NCBI GenBank assembly: GCA_947259195.1
Contig: CAMYLC010000008.1
Location: 1-52,693 of the forward strand
From: Thermoanaerobaculia bacterium
GTDB taxonomy: Bacteria > Acidobacteriota > Thermoanaerobaculia > Multivoradales > JAHEKO01
Length of the DNA stretch: 52,693 nucleotides
Direction: 5' to 3'
The position numbers and the translations under genes were made by a program. A model generated the notes under the pieces. It saw only the letters and a list, made by a program, of their open reading frames with translations. It was not told the DNA's origin and did no database searches. Shown piece by piece: positions 16,087 through 24,495 of this stretch; position 1 is the stretch's first letter; each line of letters starts with the position of its first letter.

Positions 16087-16854
16087 ATGAACACCCCACG
16101 TCCAGCACGCCCTGACCCACCTCGAATCGGCACCGCCTGGGCCGTGGCAGTGACGGTGATCGCCGTGGTGACGATTCTGGTCGGGGCAAGTCTCTACGTC
16201 TTTCGATCCGTCAGAGAGCTTCCGGCCGAGGCCGCCAGAGGGACCCTGAAGGCAATCGAGGAGATACAGCAGGTCGCGGCGGCCTTCCGCCAAGGAACGA
16301 TCCGCACGGAATTCGCCAGCTACGCGACCACCCTCACAGGCAGCAACTATCTTCAATTCGCCACGTTGAGGCAGACCGAGGTGTTCACCAGAGCAGACAA
16401 GGGCTCTGTACTCTGGGGAAGTCTGGAGCTTCCCGAGGTTGTCGTGTCGGCGACGGCTCCAGTCGTCTACACGGCCTACCTCGACTTGAACGAGGAGTGG
16501 CATTTCAATCTAGCCGGCCAGACGCTGGAGGTCCTGGCTCCCCCGGTCCGCTTCAATCTACCTGCCATCGACGCCTCGGAGATCCGCTACGAGATTCGAC
16601 AGGGTAGCCTGCTACGTGACGAAGGAAAATCGCTCGAGGAGCTGAAGCGCGGTCTCACCCAGCTGTCCATCCGCCGCTCACGAGACCACTTGCCGCTGAT
16701 ACGGGAGACGGGACGCCGCAAGACCCGAGAGTTCATTGAGAACTGGCTCGTGCAGAGCTTTGGTGACGGGCACGACTACCGAGTGAGGGTCGTTTTCGCC
16801 GATGAGGTCGCGCCTGACGGCGATCGCGGTGTGCAACAGCCAGAAGGATCCTGA
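16087..16854 (+). CDS. Membrane-anchored protein of unknown function (DUF4230-like)
   Basis: A 255-aa protein from the ATG at 16087. One N-terminal transmembrane helix (about residues 19-39, AVAVTVIAVVTILVGASLYV) anchors a mostly extracytoplasmic domain. That domain contains TLRQTEVFTRADKGSVLWG, LPEVVVSATAPVVYTAYLDL and a C-terminal helical region ending FIENWLVQSFGDGHDYRVRV. The layout of a single anchor followed by a beta-rich domain with an aromatic -x-VxYxxxVDL-like strand resembles DUF4230 proteins, but I am not sure. It is divergent from the nucleotidyltransferase gene and convergent with the EEP gene, with only seven bases between stops. Confidence 0.65.
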   Translation: MNTPRPARPDPPRIGTAWAVAVTVIAVVTILVGASLYVFRSVRELPAEAARGTLKAIEEIQQVAAAFRQGTIRTEFASYATTLTGSNYLQFATLRQTEVFTRADKGSVLWGSLELPEVVVSATAPVVYTAYLDLNEEWHFNLAGQTLEVLAPPVRFNLPAIDASEIRYEIRQGSLLRDEGKSLEELKRGLTQLSIRRSRDHLPLIRETGRRKTREFIENWLVQSFGDGHDYRVRVVFADEVAPDGDRGVQQPEGS

Positions 16855-16861
16855 TACAGCC

Positions 16862-17611
16862 TCAGTGCAGCTCGAACTCTGCGATCAGAGGTCGATGGTC
16901 ACTCGCCACCCGAGCTGCCACATGCCGACACCGGTAGGCCCACAGAAGCCGCAGGTTGCCACGGTAGTAGATCCGATCCAATCCACCGCGTGGAGATATC
17001 GAGGGGTAGGTCTTGATCGCCCTCGGGCCTCTTTGAGTTTGGTGATCGGAGGCGCAATCGAATCGCAGGCCCTCGACGAAGAACGCGCGGAGCAATGACC
17101 TCCAGTCATTGAAGTCTCCGCCCAGAATGCAGGCAGTTCGCGGTTCGAGATCCGCCATCTCGCGGGAGTGTGCGAGAAGTCCGGCCTGTCGCTCTCGCTC
17201 CCTTGCGGACAACCCGAGATGGAGATTGAAGACCTCCAACCGGTGCGGATGCCCAGTCACCTTCTCCACCAGGATCGACGTGTGCTGGCAGCCCCGTCGC
17301 TTGCGATTTCCGATGGTCAGATCGATGTTTCTTTCACGCTTGATCGGATACCGGCTCAGGGTGGCGTTGCCGTACCAGCCCTTGCGCAGACTGACGTTAT
17401 GGCCGACCGCCCAATACGGATAGCCCAGGCGCTCAGCCAGATCCTCGGCCAGGTGGAGCTCTCTCGATCGCGGCACTCCCTCGTCCACTTCCTGGAGCAG
17501 CGCGATATCCGGGCTGTGATCCTGCAAGATCTCGGCGATGCGGTCAGGCCGAAAACGGCGATCGACGCCAATCGCCCTATGGATGTTGTAGGTGGCAAAG
17601 CGCAGCCTCAT
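16862..17611 (-). CDS. Endonuclease/exonuclease/phosphatase (EEP) family protein
   Basis: A 249-aa DNase I-like fold protein. The family motifs appear in order: RFATYNIHRAIG (catalytic Asn), IALLQEVDEG (metal-binding Glu), VFNLHLGL, CILGGDFNDW (Asp-Asn) and ASDHRPLIAEF (Asp-His). Small stand-alone EEP proteins of this type often sit beside cardiolipin synthase/phospholipase D genes (as ybhP-ybhO in enterobacteria), and a cardiolipin-synthase-like fragment is found at 13287. It is likely a metal-dependent phosphodiesterase or phosphatase; the substrate is unknown. Confidence 0.83.
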   Translation of the reverse strand: MRLRFATYNIHRAIGVDRRFRPDRIAEILQDHSPDIALLQEVDEGVPRSRELHLAEDLAERLGYPYWAVGHNVSLRKGWYGNATLSRYPIKRERNIDLTIGNRKRRGCQHTSILVEKVTGHPHRLEVFNLHLGLSARERERQAGLLAHSREMADLEPRTACILGGDFNDWRSLLRAFFVEGLRFDCASDHQTQRGPRAIKTYPSISPRGGLDRIYYRGNLRLLWAYRCRHVAARVASDHRPLIAEFELH

Positions 17612-17630
17612 ACCTCAATTCTATCCGGCC

Positions 17631-17901
17631 GGCAGGTTCCAGACCTAACTCTCGAAACAATTTGGAATACCTGCTGACGAGACCGTACATTGCTCCCTCG
17701 CCCGCACCCGGAGAGGAGGACCAGGTCCATGAGACCCTGGTGGCGGCCCATCTCCATCTTGTGCAATCCGTAACACATCTGTTACCGGCTCCACTGCCAG
17801 GAGATCCGGTTTTGACTACATTGGTGCTGGTTCAGCATCCTCCTTTCTTCCCCCATACCGGCGAAGGATCTCCCCTCCTTGATCCTTCGCCACCTTTTTA
17901 T
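17631..17901 (+). ncRNA. Candidate structured RNA or mRNA leader (five hairpins, terminator at the end)
   Basis: The 387 bases between the EEP gene and the PspC gene hold no credible ORF but a series of inverted repeats. They are: 17631-17643 with 17661-17675 (11-13 pairs, two-base bulge, 17-base loop); ACCAGG 17720 with CCTGGT 17741; CCGTAACA 17768 with TGTTACCGG 17788 (core GTAACA-4-TGTTAC); GGTGCTG 17823 with CAGCATC 17839; and a perfect 11-bp stem at 17860-17891 followed by five T. Intrinsic termination on the plus strand with no plus-strand gene before it suggests either a small RNA of about 270 bases or a regulatory leader for the pspC-protease genes downstream. I recognise no known RNA family. 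The 5' end is a guess. Confidence 0.45.
17860..17899 (+). terminator. Intrinsic terminator
   Basis: GGCGAAGGATC (17860-17870) is perfectly complementary to GATCCTTCGCC (17881-17891) around a ten-base loop, and ACC plus five T follow. It reads on the plus strand only; on the minus strand no T-run follows. It lies about 98 bases before the PspC start codon, so it ends an upstream transcript or attenuates the downstream operon. Confidence 0.72.
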
Positions 17902-17998
17902 TCGGCACCTGGAGTCTGGTCAGGGAACCTTTCGGTCCCGACGTCGTAGACTTGGGGAGAGGACCATGCGAAAGTGTCAAGAGACTAAGGAGGAAGTC

Positions 17999-18217
17999 GT
18001 GCCAGAGCCCAGGAACCCGCTTCGCAGATCTCGGGACCAACGGATGATCGCCGGTGTTTGCGGAGGCTTCGCCGAATGGCTTGGCTGGGACGTTACCCTC
18101 GTACGGATTCTCTACATCGTGGGGTCGGTTCTGTCGGCAGCCTTTCCGGGGCTGTTGGCCTACGTCATTCTCTGGGTCGTCATGCCCGACGCCGATCCGG
18201 CGCCCAGTACCAAGTAG
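17999..18217 (+). CDS. PspC domain protein (small inner-membrane protein)
   Basis: I start this gene at the GTG at 17999 because a perfect AAGGAGG (17987-17993) sits five bases before it; an in-frame ATG at 17966 would place that site inside the gene. The 72-aa product is almost entirely a PspC domain: LRRSRDQRMIAGVCGGFAEW, WDVTLVRILYIV, then a transmembrane helix ending LLAYVILWVVMPD. PspC proteins sense or respond to envelope stress at the inner membrane. It precedes a site-2 protease gene by 54 bases, which suits an envelope-related role. A hairpin-rich leader with a terminator lies upstream. Confidence 0.87.
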   Translation: MPEPRNPLRRSRDQRMIAGVCGGFAEWLGWDVTLVRILYIVGSVLSAAFPGLLAYVILWVVMPDADPAPSTK

Positions 18218-18271
18218 TGAAGCCCACGTCGATGCGAGTCACGAGCCTGCAGAACCTTCGACGCGGCCGGA

Positions 18272-19426
18272 GTGGCTACTGAAGTGTTCGGCAAGCGAAT
18301 CGAGCTGTTTCGGCTGTTCGGAATTCCCCTGCGAATCGACCTGAGCTGGTTCATCGTCGCCCTGCTCGTCACCTGGTCCCTGGCCGAGAACTTCTTCCCT
18401 ACTGTTGCCGTAGGACTTTCGCCTGGGACCTACTGGGCAATGGGAGCGTTTGGCGCCCTGGGGCTCTTCGCTTCAGTGGTTCTCCACGAGCTGGCGCATG
18501 CTCTGGTGGCCCGTAGTTATGGCCTGTCGATCCACGGCATCACTTTGTTCATCTTCGGCGGTGTCGCCGAAATGGAGACCGAGCCACCCAGTGCCAAGGC
18601 CGAGTTCATGGTCGCCATCGCCGGCCCTATCGCCAGCGTGGCGATCGCCGCAGGCTGCTCTCTGCTCATCGGTGTTCCTTGGGGTTTCCCAGGCGCTTCC
18701 GTTGCGGTCGCAGTCCTGACCTATCTCGCCTTCATCAATCGCATGCTGGTTTTCTTCAACATGATTCCAGCCTTCCCCCTCGACGGCGGGAGAGTCCTCA
18801 GGTCCGCGCTCTGGCAGTGGAAGGGGGATCTTCCGTGGGCGACCTCGATCACGTCTCGAATCGGCAGCGGTTTCGGAGTCGCGCTGATCGTCCTCGGGGG
18901 TCTTCTGATCGTTCTCGGTCGCAGTGGCGTCAGTGGCATGTGGTACATCCTGATTGGCCTGTTCCTGCGCAACGCGGCTCGGATGTCCTACCGACAGCTC
19001 GTGTTGCGAAGCGCCCTGGAAGGAGAACCCGTCAGCCGATTCATGCGGACAGCGCTGATGGGCGTGCAGCGCTCAGCCTCCGTGGCCGAAGTGGTAGAGA
19101 GATACTTCAATCGCTATCCGTTCGAGTACCTACCGGTCGTAGACGGAAGCCAGCTGACCGGCTGCGTGACTACCGACCAGGTACAAGAACTGTCTCCTGA
19201 TCAATGGAAACAGCTAACGGTCGGAGCCATCGCCATACCCTGCCCGATACATAACCTGGTACCCCCAGACAGCGACGCGATGGACGCTCTGAATCGCATG
19301 CTCCACAGCAAGACCTCCTATCTGCTGGTAGTCGAGGCAGACCGCCTCTTGGGCGTCGTTTCGATGCGGGAACTGCTCGAGTTCCTTTCATCGAATTCCA
19401 AGATTCAGGGCACGCAGGTTGCTTGA
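18272..19426 (+). CDS. Site-2 protease (M50) with CBS domains
   Basis: A 384-aa intramembrane zinc metalloprotease. The zinc site HELAH is at 72-76 in the second hydrophobic segment, and the third ligand is in FNMIPAFPLDGGR (about 160-172). About six transmembrane helices precede a cytosolic pair of CBS motifs (about 250-375; FEYLPVVDGSQLTGCVTTDQ and TSYLLVVEADRLLGVVSM). CBS-containing M50B proteases may be controlled by adenine nucleotides, by analogy to SpoIVFB-like enzymes. Start is GTG at 18272 or 18284. The pairing with PspC suggests membrane-stress proteolysis. The -35 box of the next gene's promoter overlaps its stop codon. Confidence 0.87.
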   Translation: MATEVFGKRIELFRLFGIPLRIDLSWFIVALLVTWSLAENFFPTVAVGLSPGTYWAMGAFGALGLFASVVLHELAHALVARSYGLSIHGITLFIFGGVAEMETEPPSAKAEFMVAIAGPIASVAIAAGCSLLIGVPWGFPGASVAVAVLTYLAFINRMLVFFNMIPAFPLDGGRVLRSALWQWKGDLPWATSITSRIGSGFGVALIVLGGLLIVLGRSGVSGMWYILIGLFLRNAARMSYRQLVLRSALEGEPVSRFMRTALMGVQRSASVAEVVERYFNRYPFEYLPVVDGSQLTGCVTTDQVQELSPDQWKQLTVGAIAIPCPIHNLVPPDSDAMDALNRMLHSKTSYLLVVEADRLLGVVSMRELLEFLSSNSKIQGTQVA

Positions 19427-19451
19427 CACCCTATTGATCCCGAGATAGCCT
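19423..19451 (+). promoter_or_regulatory. Sigma-70-type promoter of the symporter gene
   Basis: TTGACA at 19423-19428, a 17-base spacer, then TAGCCT at 19446-19451, about 60 bases before the symporter GTG. The -35 box is a perfect consensus and overlaps the stop codon of the protease gene. The same two hexamers with the same spacing occur before yceD at 35726-35754. Confidence 0.6.
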
Positions 19452-19510
19452 GCCGGCCAGCCACGCATAGGAAAACCCAGCTCGTCAGTTCCGATCAGGG
19501 AGGCCAGAAA

Positions 19511-21070
19511 GTGAGCGTAGAAGGACACGCCCGAGAACAATGGGGCACACGAATCGGCCTGGTCCTGGCCATGGCGGGCAACGCCGTGGGGCTGGGCAAC
19601 TTTCTGCGTTTCCCGGTGCAGGCAGCCCAGAACGGCGGCGGGACTTTCATGATCCCGTACTTCATTTCCTTCCTACTGCTGGGCATCCCCATGATGTGGA
19701 TCGAATGGGGAATCGGCCGCTACGGCGGTACTCACGGACACGGGTCGGTACCCGGCATGTTCGATTTGTTGACCGATCGCAAGAAGCCCTGGGCCAAGTA
19801 CCTGGGCATCCTGGGCGTAGTCATGCCTCTGGTGGTCTTCATTTACTACACCTATGTCGTGTCATGGATGATGGGCTTCAGCTTCTTCAGCCTCACCGGC
19901 GACTTCTTCGGACTCGACAACGTCGATGACATGCGCGACTACCTCTACTCTTACCAGAACATCTTCGAATCCTCCTCGCATGGAGGTTGGGTTGCGCTGC
20001 TCTTCTTTCTGATCACCATCAGCTTTCTGGGCTGGGTCCTGTCTCGGGGTATCAGCGCGGGGATCGAGAAGCTGGCGCTGATCGGCATGCCGATTCTCTT
20101 CTTGTTCGCATTCCTCCTTCTGGCGCGAGTATTGACGCTGCCCCCAGTCGAAGCTTCACCCGCAGAAGGCCTGAACTTCATCTGGAATCCCGATTGGAAG
20201 AGCCTCGGAAACGCCAAAGTATGGCTCGCCGCAGCGGGCCAGATGTTCTTCACTCTTTCGGTCGGTATGGGAAGTATCCAGACCTACGCTTCCTATCTCC
20301 GCAAGAAGGACGACGTCGCCCTGACCGGGCTATCAACGGCCTCGACCAACGAGTTCGCCGAGGTCGTGCTGGGCGGCACCATCGCCATTCCGGCGGCCGT
20401 CGTTTTCTTCGGGGTGGCGGGTGCAACGGCGATCGCCAACCGGGGATCCTACGATCTCGGAATTGTCGCTATGGGGGTCGTTTTCCAGGGGCTTCCAGGA
20501 CCTCAGATTCTGGGTCAGCTGGCGGCCTTCCTATGGTTCTTTCTGCTCTTCATCGCCGGCGTGACATCCTGCGTCGCTCTTGCCAGCCCGACGATCGCGT
20601 TCCTGCAGGAAGAAATCGGACTGACGCGACGCAACGCCGCCAGATCGGTAGCGGGGCTCGGATTGCTCCTCGGCCTGTTTCACGTCGTCTTCTACCAGAA
20701 GGGTGTCTTGGACGAGTGGGACTACTGGGCCGGAACCTTCGGCTTGGTGGTCTTCGCGACGATCGAGATCATCCTCTTCTCCTTCGTCTTCGGTATCGAC
20801 CGCGGCTGGGAGGAGCTGCATGAGGGTGCCGACATCAAGATCCCCAGGATCTACAAGCCGATCATGAAGTGGGTGACACCCCTGTTTCTCATCACCCTGC
20901 TGACCTGGTGGACGGTGACCGAGGCCATTCCGAATGTTCTGATGCAAGGGGTGACCGAGGCCGGTGACATCCCATACCTCTGGCTCGCACGAATCCTCAT
21001 GATCGCCCTGGTTGTCGTCGGCGCCATCTTGATTCGGCGGTCGTGGGTCCACAAGACCACCAACTCGTAG
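19511..21070 (+). CDS. Sodium:neurotransmitter symporter family (NSS) amino-acid transporter
   Basis: A 519-aa membrane protein with twelve predicted helices. The first helix has the family signature LAMAGNAVGLGNFLRFPVQA with the unwound sodium-site glycines, then AAQNGGGTFMIPYF. Later stretches include FFTLSVGMGSIQTYASYL (helix 6 region) and FIAGVTSCVALASPTIAF (helix 8). Bacterial NSS proteins import hydrophobic amino acids with sodium. The GTG start at 19511 follows GGGAGG by eight bases. A 38-aa MetS-like ORF lies 36 bases downstream, which fits the subgroup of twelve-helix NSS transporters (MetP-type) that work with a tiny subunit. Confidence 0.88.
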   Translation: MSVEGHAREQWGTRIGLVLAMAGNAVGLGNFLRFPVQAAQNGGGTFMIPYFISFLLLGIPMMWIEWGIGRYGGTHGHGSVPGMFDLLTDRKKPWAKYLGILGVVMPLVVFIYYTYVVSWMMGFSFFSLTGDFFGLDNVDDMRDYLYSYQNIFESSSHGGWVALLFFLITISFLGWVLSRGISAGIEKLALIGMPILFLFAFLLLARVLTLPPVEASPAEGLNFIWNPDWKSLGNAKVWLAAAGQMFFTLSVGMGSIQTYASYLRKKDDVALTGLSTASTNEFAEVVLGGTIAIPAAVVFFGVAGATAIANRGSYDLGIVAMGVVFQGLPGPQILGQLAAFLWFFLLFIAGVTSCVALASPTIAFLQEEIGLTRRNAARSVAGLGLLLGLFHVVFYQKGVLDEWDYWAGTFGLVVFATIEIILFSFVFGIDRGWEELHEGADIKIPRIYKPIMKWVTPLFLITLLTWWTVTEAIPNVLMQGVTEAGDIPYLWLARILMIALVVVGAILIRRSWVHKTTNS

Positions 21071-21106
21071 CTAATCGAGCGCGGCCATCCACACTCGGGA
21101 GAATCC

Positions 21107-21223
21107 ATGACGCCATTCGCTCTTTTCTTCATGTTGACCAGCATGGCAAGCGTGACAGCGCTGGCCGGTTGGTGCCTCTATCGCATTCTCACCACGCCTC
21201 CTCCATCGGATGATGGTGATTGA
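21107..21223 (+). CDS. MetS-like small subunit of NSS transporter (38 aa)
   Basis: A 38-aa ORF with a single transmembrane helix (FALFFMLTSMASVTALAGWC) and a short basic-then-acidic tail ending DDGD. GGGAG lies six bases before the ATG. Position directly after the symporter and the size match the MetS-type small subunits of MetP-like NSS importers, which have one N-out helix and a short polar tail. Sequence identity within these tiny proteins is low, so the call rests on size, topology, ribosome-binding site and neighbour. Confidence 0.68.
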   Translation: MTPFALFFMLTSMASVTALAGWCLYRILTTPPPSDDGD

Positions 21224-21254
21224 CCTTTAACGACGGAAGACCGGATTCTCGACC

Positions 21255-21686
21255 ATGAGCAGAACTACAACCGGAGCGACATTGCTACTTCTTGCCGTTG
21301 CCTTAATCGGCGGATGCGGAGGAACCGAAAAGCAAGAGGCCTCCGTTCCAAACAAGTCCTATGCGATTCGCGGCATGGTTCGTCAGATCTCAGAGCCCGA
21401 CGTGGAAGAGCGCCAGATCTGGATCCATCACGAAGCCATAGACGACTTCGTGGACATCCGCGGCGACACCGTCCCCATGGATGCCATGACCATGCCATTC
21501 CACCTCGCCGAATCTGTAGACCTGACGGGCGTCGAGCCCGGGGACAAGGTGAGCTTTCGCCTCGACGTCGACTGGAGCGCCGGCGTACCGGCGCGCATCG
21601 GCCGTCTGGAGTCTCTGCCGGTCGAGACCCAACTCAGCTTCGAAGAAAGTTCCACCGAAGAGCCAGCTGAGCACGGCGACCACTGA
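21255..21686 (+). CDS. CusF-like copper-binding lipoprotein
   Basis: A 143-aa protein with a lipoprotein signal (LLLLAVALIGGC, lipidated Cys about 21). The mature part holds a CusF/CopB-type beta-barrel: YAIRGMVRQISEP, QIWIHHEAIDDFVDIRGDTV and the methionine-rich MDAMTMPFHLAESVDL, then LTGVEPGDKVSFRLDV. The H-E-A-I and D-A-M-T-M-P-F stretches are the metal-binding signature of this fold. The tail is acidic and ends in His-Gly-Asp-His. It probably binds copper in the periplasm. It lies 31 bases after the MetS-like gene, with no copper efflux genes in the window, so the metal link is from sequence only. Confidence 0.78.
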   Translation: MSRTTTGATLLLLAVALIGGCGGTEKQEASVPNKSYAIRGMVRQISEPDVEERQIWIHHEAIDDFVDIRGDTVPMDAMTMPFHLAESVDLTGVEPGDKVSFRLDVDWSAGVPARIGRLESLPVETQLSFEESSTEEPAEHGDH

Positions 21687-21726
21687 CCGCATCTGCCAGT
21701 CGCCAATCCAGCTGCTGACTCAGGTT

Positions 21727-22398
21727 TCAACCCGACCCAGCCAAGTTGGCCAGGAACCCCTGACAACGCAACCTGAACTCCTCGGTCCACTCGTGGCCGC
21801 CAGAAAAGCGGACCACCTGCGCTTCACACCCCAGGTTGTTCAATAGCTGCAGGTCGGCTTCGACCTGATCTTCGCCATACCACTGGTCCGCCAGGCCTCG
21901 GCCAATCATCACCCGCGGGCTGGACGCCAGGCCTCGATCGGCCAGCTCGGGAGGAACGTCGCCTCCCAGAGCGACAACCCCTCGGCAGTTATGGTCGATA
22001 CCCGCCGCCGCGCGGTAGGCCATGGCGGTTCCTTGAGAGAAACCGACGTAGACGCGCGGTCCAGCAGCTTCGCTGGAGCCGAGGACCCGTCCGACGACCT
22101 CGCCGACGAAGGCCATGTTGTCCGCTATGGCGAGATCCCTGTCCTGCCGAGTCATCCAGCTGGCCACCACCTCACGGGATCGCGAGTCGTAGAACCGATG
22201 GAGTCCCTGCACGGAGACGACTGTCCAGGCGTCGATACCCGGAATGGCCTCGACCTCCTCCAGCATCCCCGAAGCACTCATGCCGTAGCCATGAAACGCC
22301 ACCACCAGACCGCGAGAGTCCTGGCCGCCATCACGCAGGAGGTAGCGGCCGTGCACACGAGCTGGCAGTACCTCGACGACGACGCCTCTATCCGGCAT
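21727..22398 (-). CDS. Alpha/beta hydrolase, phospholipase/carboxylesterase type
   Basis: A 223-aa alpha/beta hydrolase (abhydrolase_2 / YpfH-like). The oxyanion region LVVAFHGYGMSASGM, the nucleophile elbow YVGFSQGTAMAYR (Ser), GRGLADQWY (Asp) and FSGGHEW (His) form the catalytic set. Start at the ATG at 22398, within the last codons of trpA (11-base overlap); longer in-frame starts would lie wholly inside trpA. It is the last gene of the fab-trp transcript and converges on the CusF-like gene with 40 bases between and no evident terminator. Substrate unknown; no link to tryptophan is apparent. Confidence 0.82.
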   Translation of the reverse strand: MPDRGVVVEVLPARVHGRYLLRDGGQDSRGLVVAFHGYGMSASGMLEEVEAIPGIDAWTVVSVQGLHRFYDSRSREVVASWMTRQDRDLAIADNMAFVGEVVGRVLGSSEAAGPRVYVGFSQGTAMAYRAAAGIDHNCRGVVALGGDVPPELADRGLASSPRVMIGRGLADQWYGEDQVEADLQLLNNLGCEAQVVRFSGGHEWTEEFRLRCQGFLANLAGSG

Positions 22399-23221
22399 CC
22401 GGGCCCTTTCGGCGACGTCGGGAGCGGTACAAAGGAGCCGCCAACCGCTCGACCTCTTCTGCCAGAAGCTCTGGGAGATCGTCCCTGCCGCGATTCTCCT
22501 CCACGAGGCGAACCAGGGCGCTGCCAACAACGACTCCGTCCGCCACCTTGCCGACGGCAGCCACCTGCTCCGGAGATGAAATCCCGAAGCCAACCGCCAA
22601 AGGCAGATCGAGCTTTCGTCGAATCTTCTTTACCTCTCGCTGGAGCTCACTGGTGAGGTCCTTCTGGACGCCGGTCACGCCGGTGCGCGAGACATAGTAG
22701 ACGAAGCCAGAAGAGGCCTTTGCGACGATCTTGACTCGCTCGGGCGTACTGGTTGGTGATAGTAGATAAATCGAGTCGACGCCTGCCGCGGCGCAGAATT
22801 CCCGGAACCCACCGTCCTCCTCGTCGGGAGGCAGGTCGACGCACAAAACGCCGTCGACACCCGAGATCGCGGCCTGCTCGACGACGGTCTGAAGTCCGTG
22901 CGCCAACAGGGGGTTGAAATACGTGAACAAGACAATAGGAGCTTCGATTCGAGTCCGGACCCGGGCGATCATCTCCAGGATCCCGGGTAGCGTAGTCCCG
23001 GCTTCCAAAGCACGAACCGCTGCCCGTTGATTGACCGGGCCATCCGCGATGGGGTCGCTGAACGGCACTCCCACCTCGATCAGGTCGGCGCCGCCCTCTG
23101 CCAGGGCTTCGAGAAGCACAGCCGAGGTCTCGAGATCTGGGTCCCCACCGGTCAGATAGGGAATGAAGGCGGCCCGTTTCTCTTCACGGCAACGGAGAAA
23201 TGCTGCTCCAATCGTGCTCAT
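22388..23221 (-). CDS. trpA: Tryptophan synthase alpha chain
   Basis: A 277-aa TIM-barrel protein that splits indole-3-glycerol phosphate. Visible are [31 protein letters not shown] (catalytic Glu and Asp region), [47 protein letters not shown] and [11 protein letters not shown]. The substrate-loop sequence reads [13 protein letters not shown], where most relatives have DGPTIQ, a small variation. The ATG overlaps the trpB stop (ATGA), typical of the trpBA pair that forms the channelling complex. Confidence 0.96.
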   Translation of the reverse strand: MSTIGAAFLRCREEKRAAFIPYLTGGDPDLETSAVLLEALAEGGADLIEVGVPFSDPIADGPVNQRAAVRALEAGTTLPGILEMIARVRTRIEAPIVLFTYFNPLLAHGLQTVVEQAAISGVDGVLCVDLPPDEEDGGFREFCAAAGVDSIYLLSPTSTPERVKIVAKASSGFVYYVSRTGVTGVQKDLTSELQREVKKIRRKLDLPLAVGFGISSPEQVAAVGKVADGVVVGSALVRLVEENRGRDDLPELLAEEVERLAAPLYRSRRRRKGPDAG

Positions 23222-24495
23222 CGATCGCCTCCCCAGACGACGTGCTTCCAGGTCTCAGCAGGGTGCCGGTCCGCTCCGGCCTCCTGGCGCTCTGATTCGC
23301 TTTTCTCTGCGTCGTAGTCGAGTACCGACTCGACGTCCTTGTCACCCCTACCCGAGAGGTTGATGACGACCACTTTCTTGGATGACAGGTGACGAGCGTG
23401 CTTGACCGCTTCGGCGATCGCATGCGCCGACTCCAATGCCGGCAGGATTCCCTCCGTAGCGGCCAGCAGGTGAAAGGCCTCGATGGCTTCCGCGTCGCTG
23501 ACAGCCGTGTACTCCACTCTCCCCTCATCATGCAACAGCGCATGCTCTGGCCCGATCGCAGGATAGTCGAGACCGGCGGAGATCGAGTGCGTTGCGGCGA
23601 TCTGACCATGCCGGTCCTGCAAGACCATCGTCTTCGTACCGTGCAGAACTCCAGTCCGACCGCCCCGAAAGCGGGCCGCGTGCTCCCCCAGTTCCTGACC
23701 CGAGCCTCCCGCTTCGACCCCGATCAGGCGCGTCCTCGACTCTTCCAGAAAGGCACTGAACAGACCGATGGAATTGCTACCACCGCCGACGCAGGCCACC
23801 GCCAGATGGGGCCAGTCCTGCCCCACCTGTTTGCGCAACTGGCGTCGCGTCTCCTGACCGATGACTTTGTGGAAGTCGCGGACCATCCGAGGGTACGGGT
23901 CCGGGCCCAAAACCGAGCCGAGAACGTAGTGGGTCGTGCGAACGTTCGTGACCCAGTCGCGCAGCGCTTCGTTGATGGCGTCCTTCAGGGTCCGGCTACC
24001 GGCGTCTACCCGAACGACCTCGGCCCCGAGCAGTCGCATCCGCTCGACATTCAGGCGCTGGCGGCGCATGTCCTCTTCACCCATATAGACAGTGCATGTC
24101 TGACCCAGAAGCGCCGCTGCGGTCGCCGTGGCCACCCCATGCTGACCCGCACCCGTTTCGGCGATGATGCGGTCTTTGCCCATTTCTCGAGCCAGCAGCG
24201 CCTGACCGATGGCGTTGTTGATCTTGTGCGCACCGGTGTGCAGCAGGTCCTCCCGCTTGAGGAAGATCCGCACGCCACCCAGGGTGCTGCTCAGCCGCTC
24301 GGCAAAATACAGTGGCGTCGGCCGACCTGCGTAGTTCGTCAGCAGATTCTTCAGGCGACGCTGGAACTTTCGCCGCCTAGTCACCCGATCGTAGGAACGC
24401 GCCAGTTCATCCAGCGGTGCCATCAGCGTCTCTGGAACGAATCGTCCGCCGTAGGGCCCGAAGTAGCCTGGTCGTTGATCACTCTTCTTCCGCAT
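23218..24495 (-). CDS. trpB: Tryptophan synthase beta chain
   Basis: A 425-aa PLP enzyme joining indole and serine. It starts with the usual [20 protein letters not shown] and has the PLP-lysine stretch [19 protein letters not shown], the catalytic loop [13 protein letters not shown] and the phosphate cradle [12 protein letters not shown]. Length is slightly above the usual 395-410 because of a polar C-terminal tail of about 20 residues. The gene overlaps trpF by 17 bases upstream and trpA by four downstream. Confidence 0.96.
   Translation of the reverse strand: MRKKSDQRPGYFGPYGGRFVPETLMAPLDELARSYDRVTRRRKFQRRLKNLLTNYAGRPTPLYFAERLSSTLGGVRIFLKREDLLHTGAHKINNAIGQALLAREMGKDRIIAETGAGQHGVATATAAALLGQTCTVYMGEEDMRRQRLNVERMRLLGAEVVRVDAGSRTLKDAINEALRDWVTNVRTTHYVLGSVLGPDPYPRMVRDFHKVIGQETRRQLRKQVGQDWPHLAVACVGGGSNSIGLFSAFLEESRTRLIGVEAGGSGQELGEHAARFRGGRTGVLHGTKTMVLQDRHGQIAATHSISAGLDYPAIGPEHALLHDEGRVEYTAVSDAEAIEAFHLLAATEGILPALESAHAIAEAVKHARHLSSKKVVVINLSGRGDKDVESVLDYDAEKSESERQEAGADRHPAETWKHVVWGGDR

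Noticed and set aside
15903..16133. Longer N-terminus for the nucleotidyltransferase
   Set aside because: It would cross the divergent gene's start, and a good GGAG precedes the ATG at 15902 with the conserved ILAG motif just after.
17761..17815. Resemblance to a cobalamin riboswitch (GCCAGGAGATCCGG resembles the B12 box)
   Set aside because: The other conserved blocks of that riboswitch do not appear in order and spacing, and no B12-related gene follows; the match is probably chance. A covariance-model search would decide.
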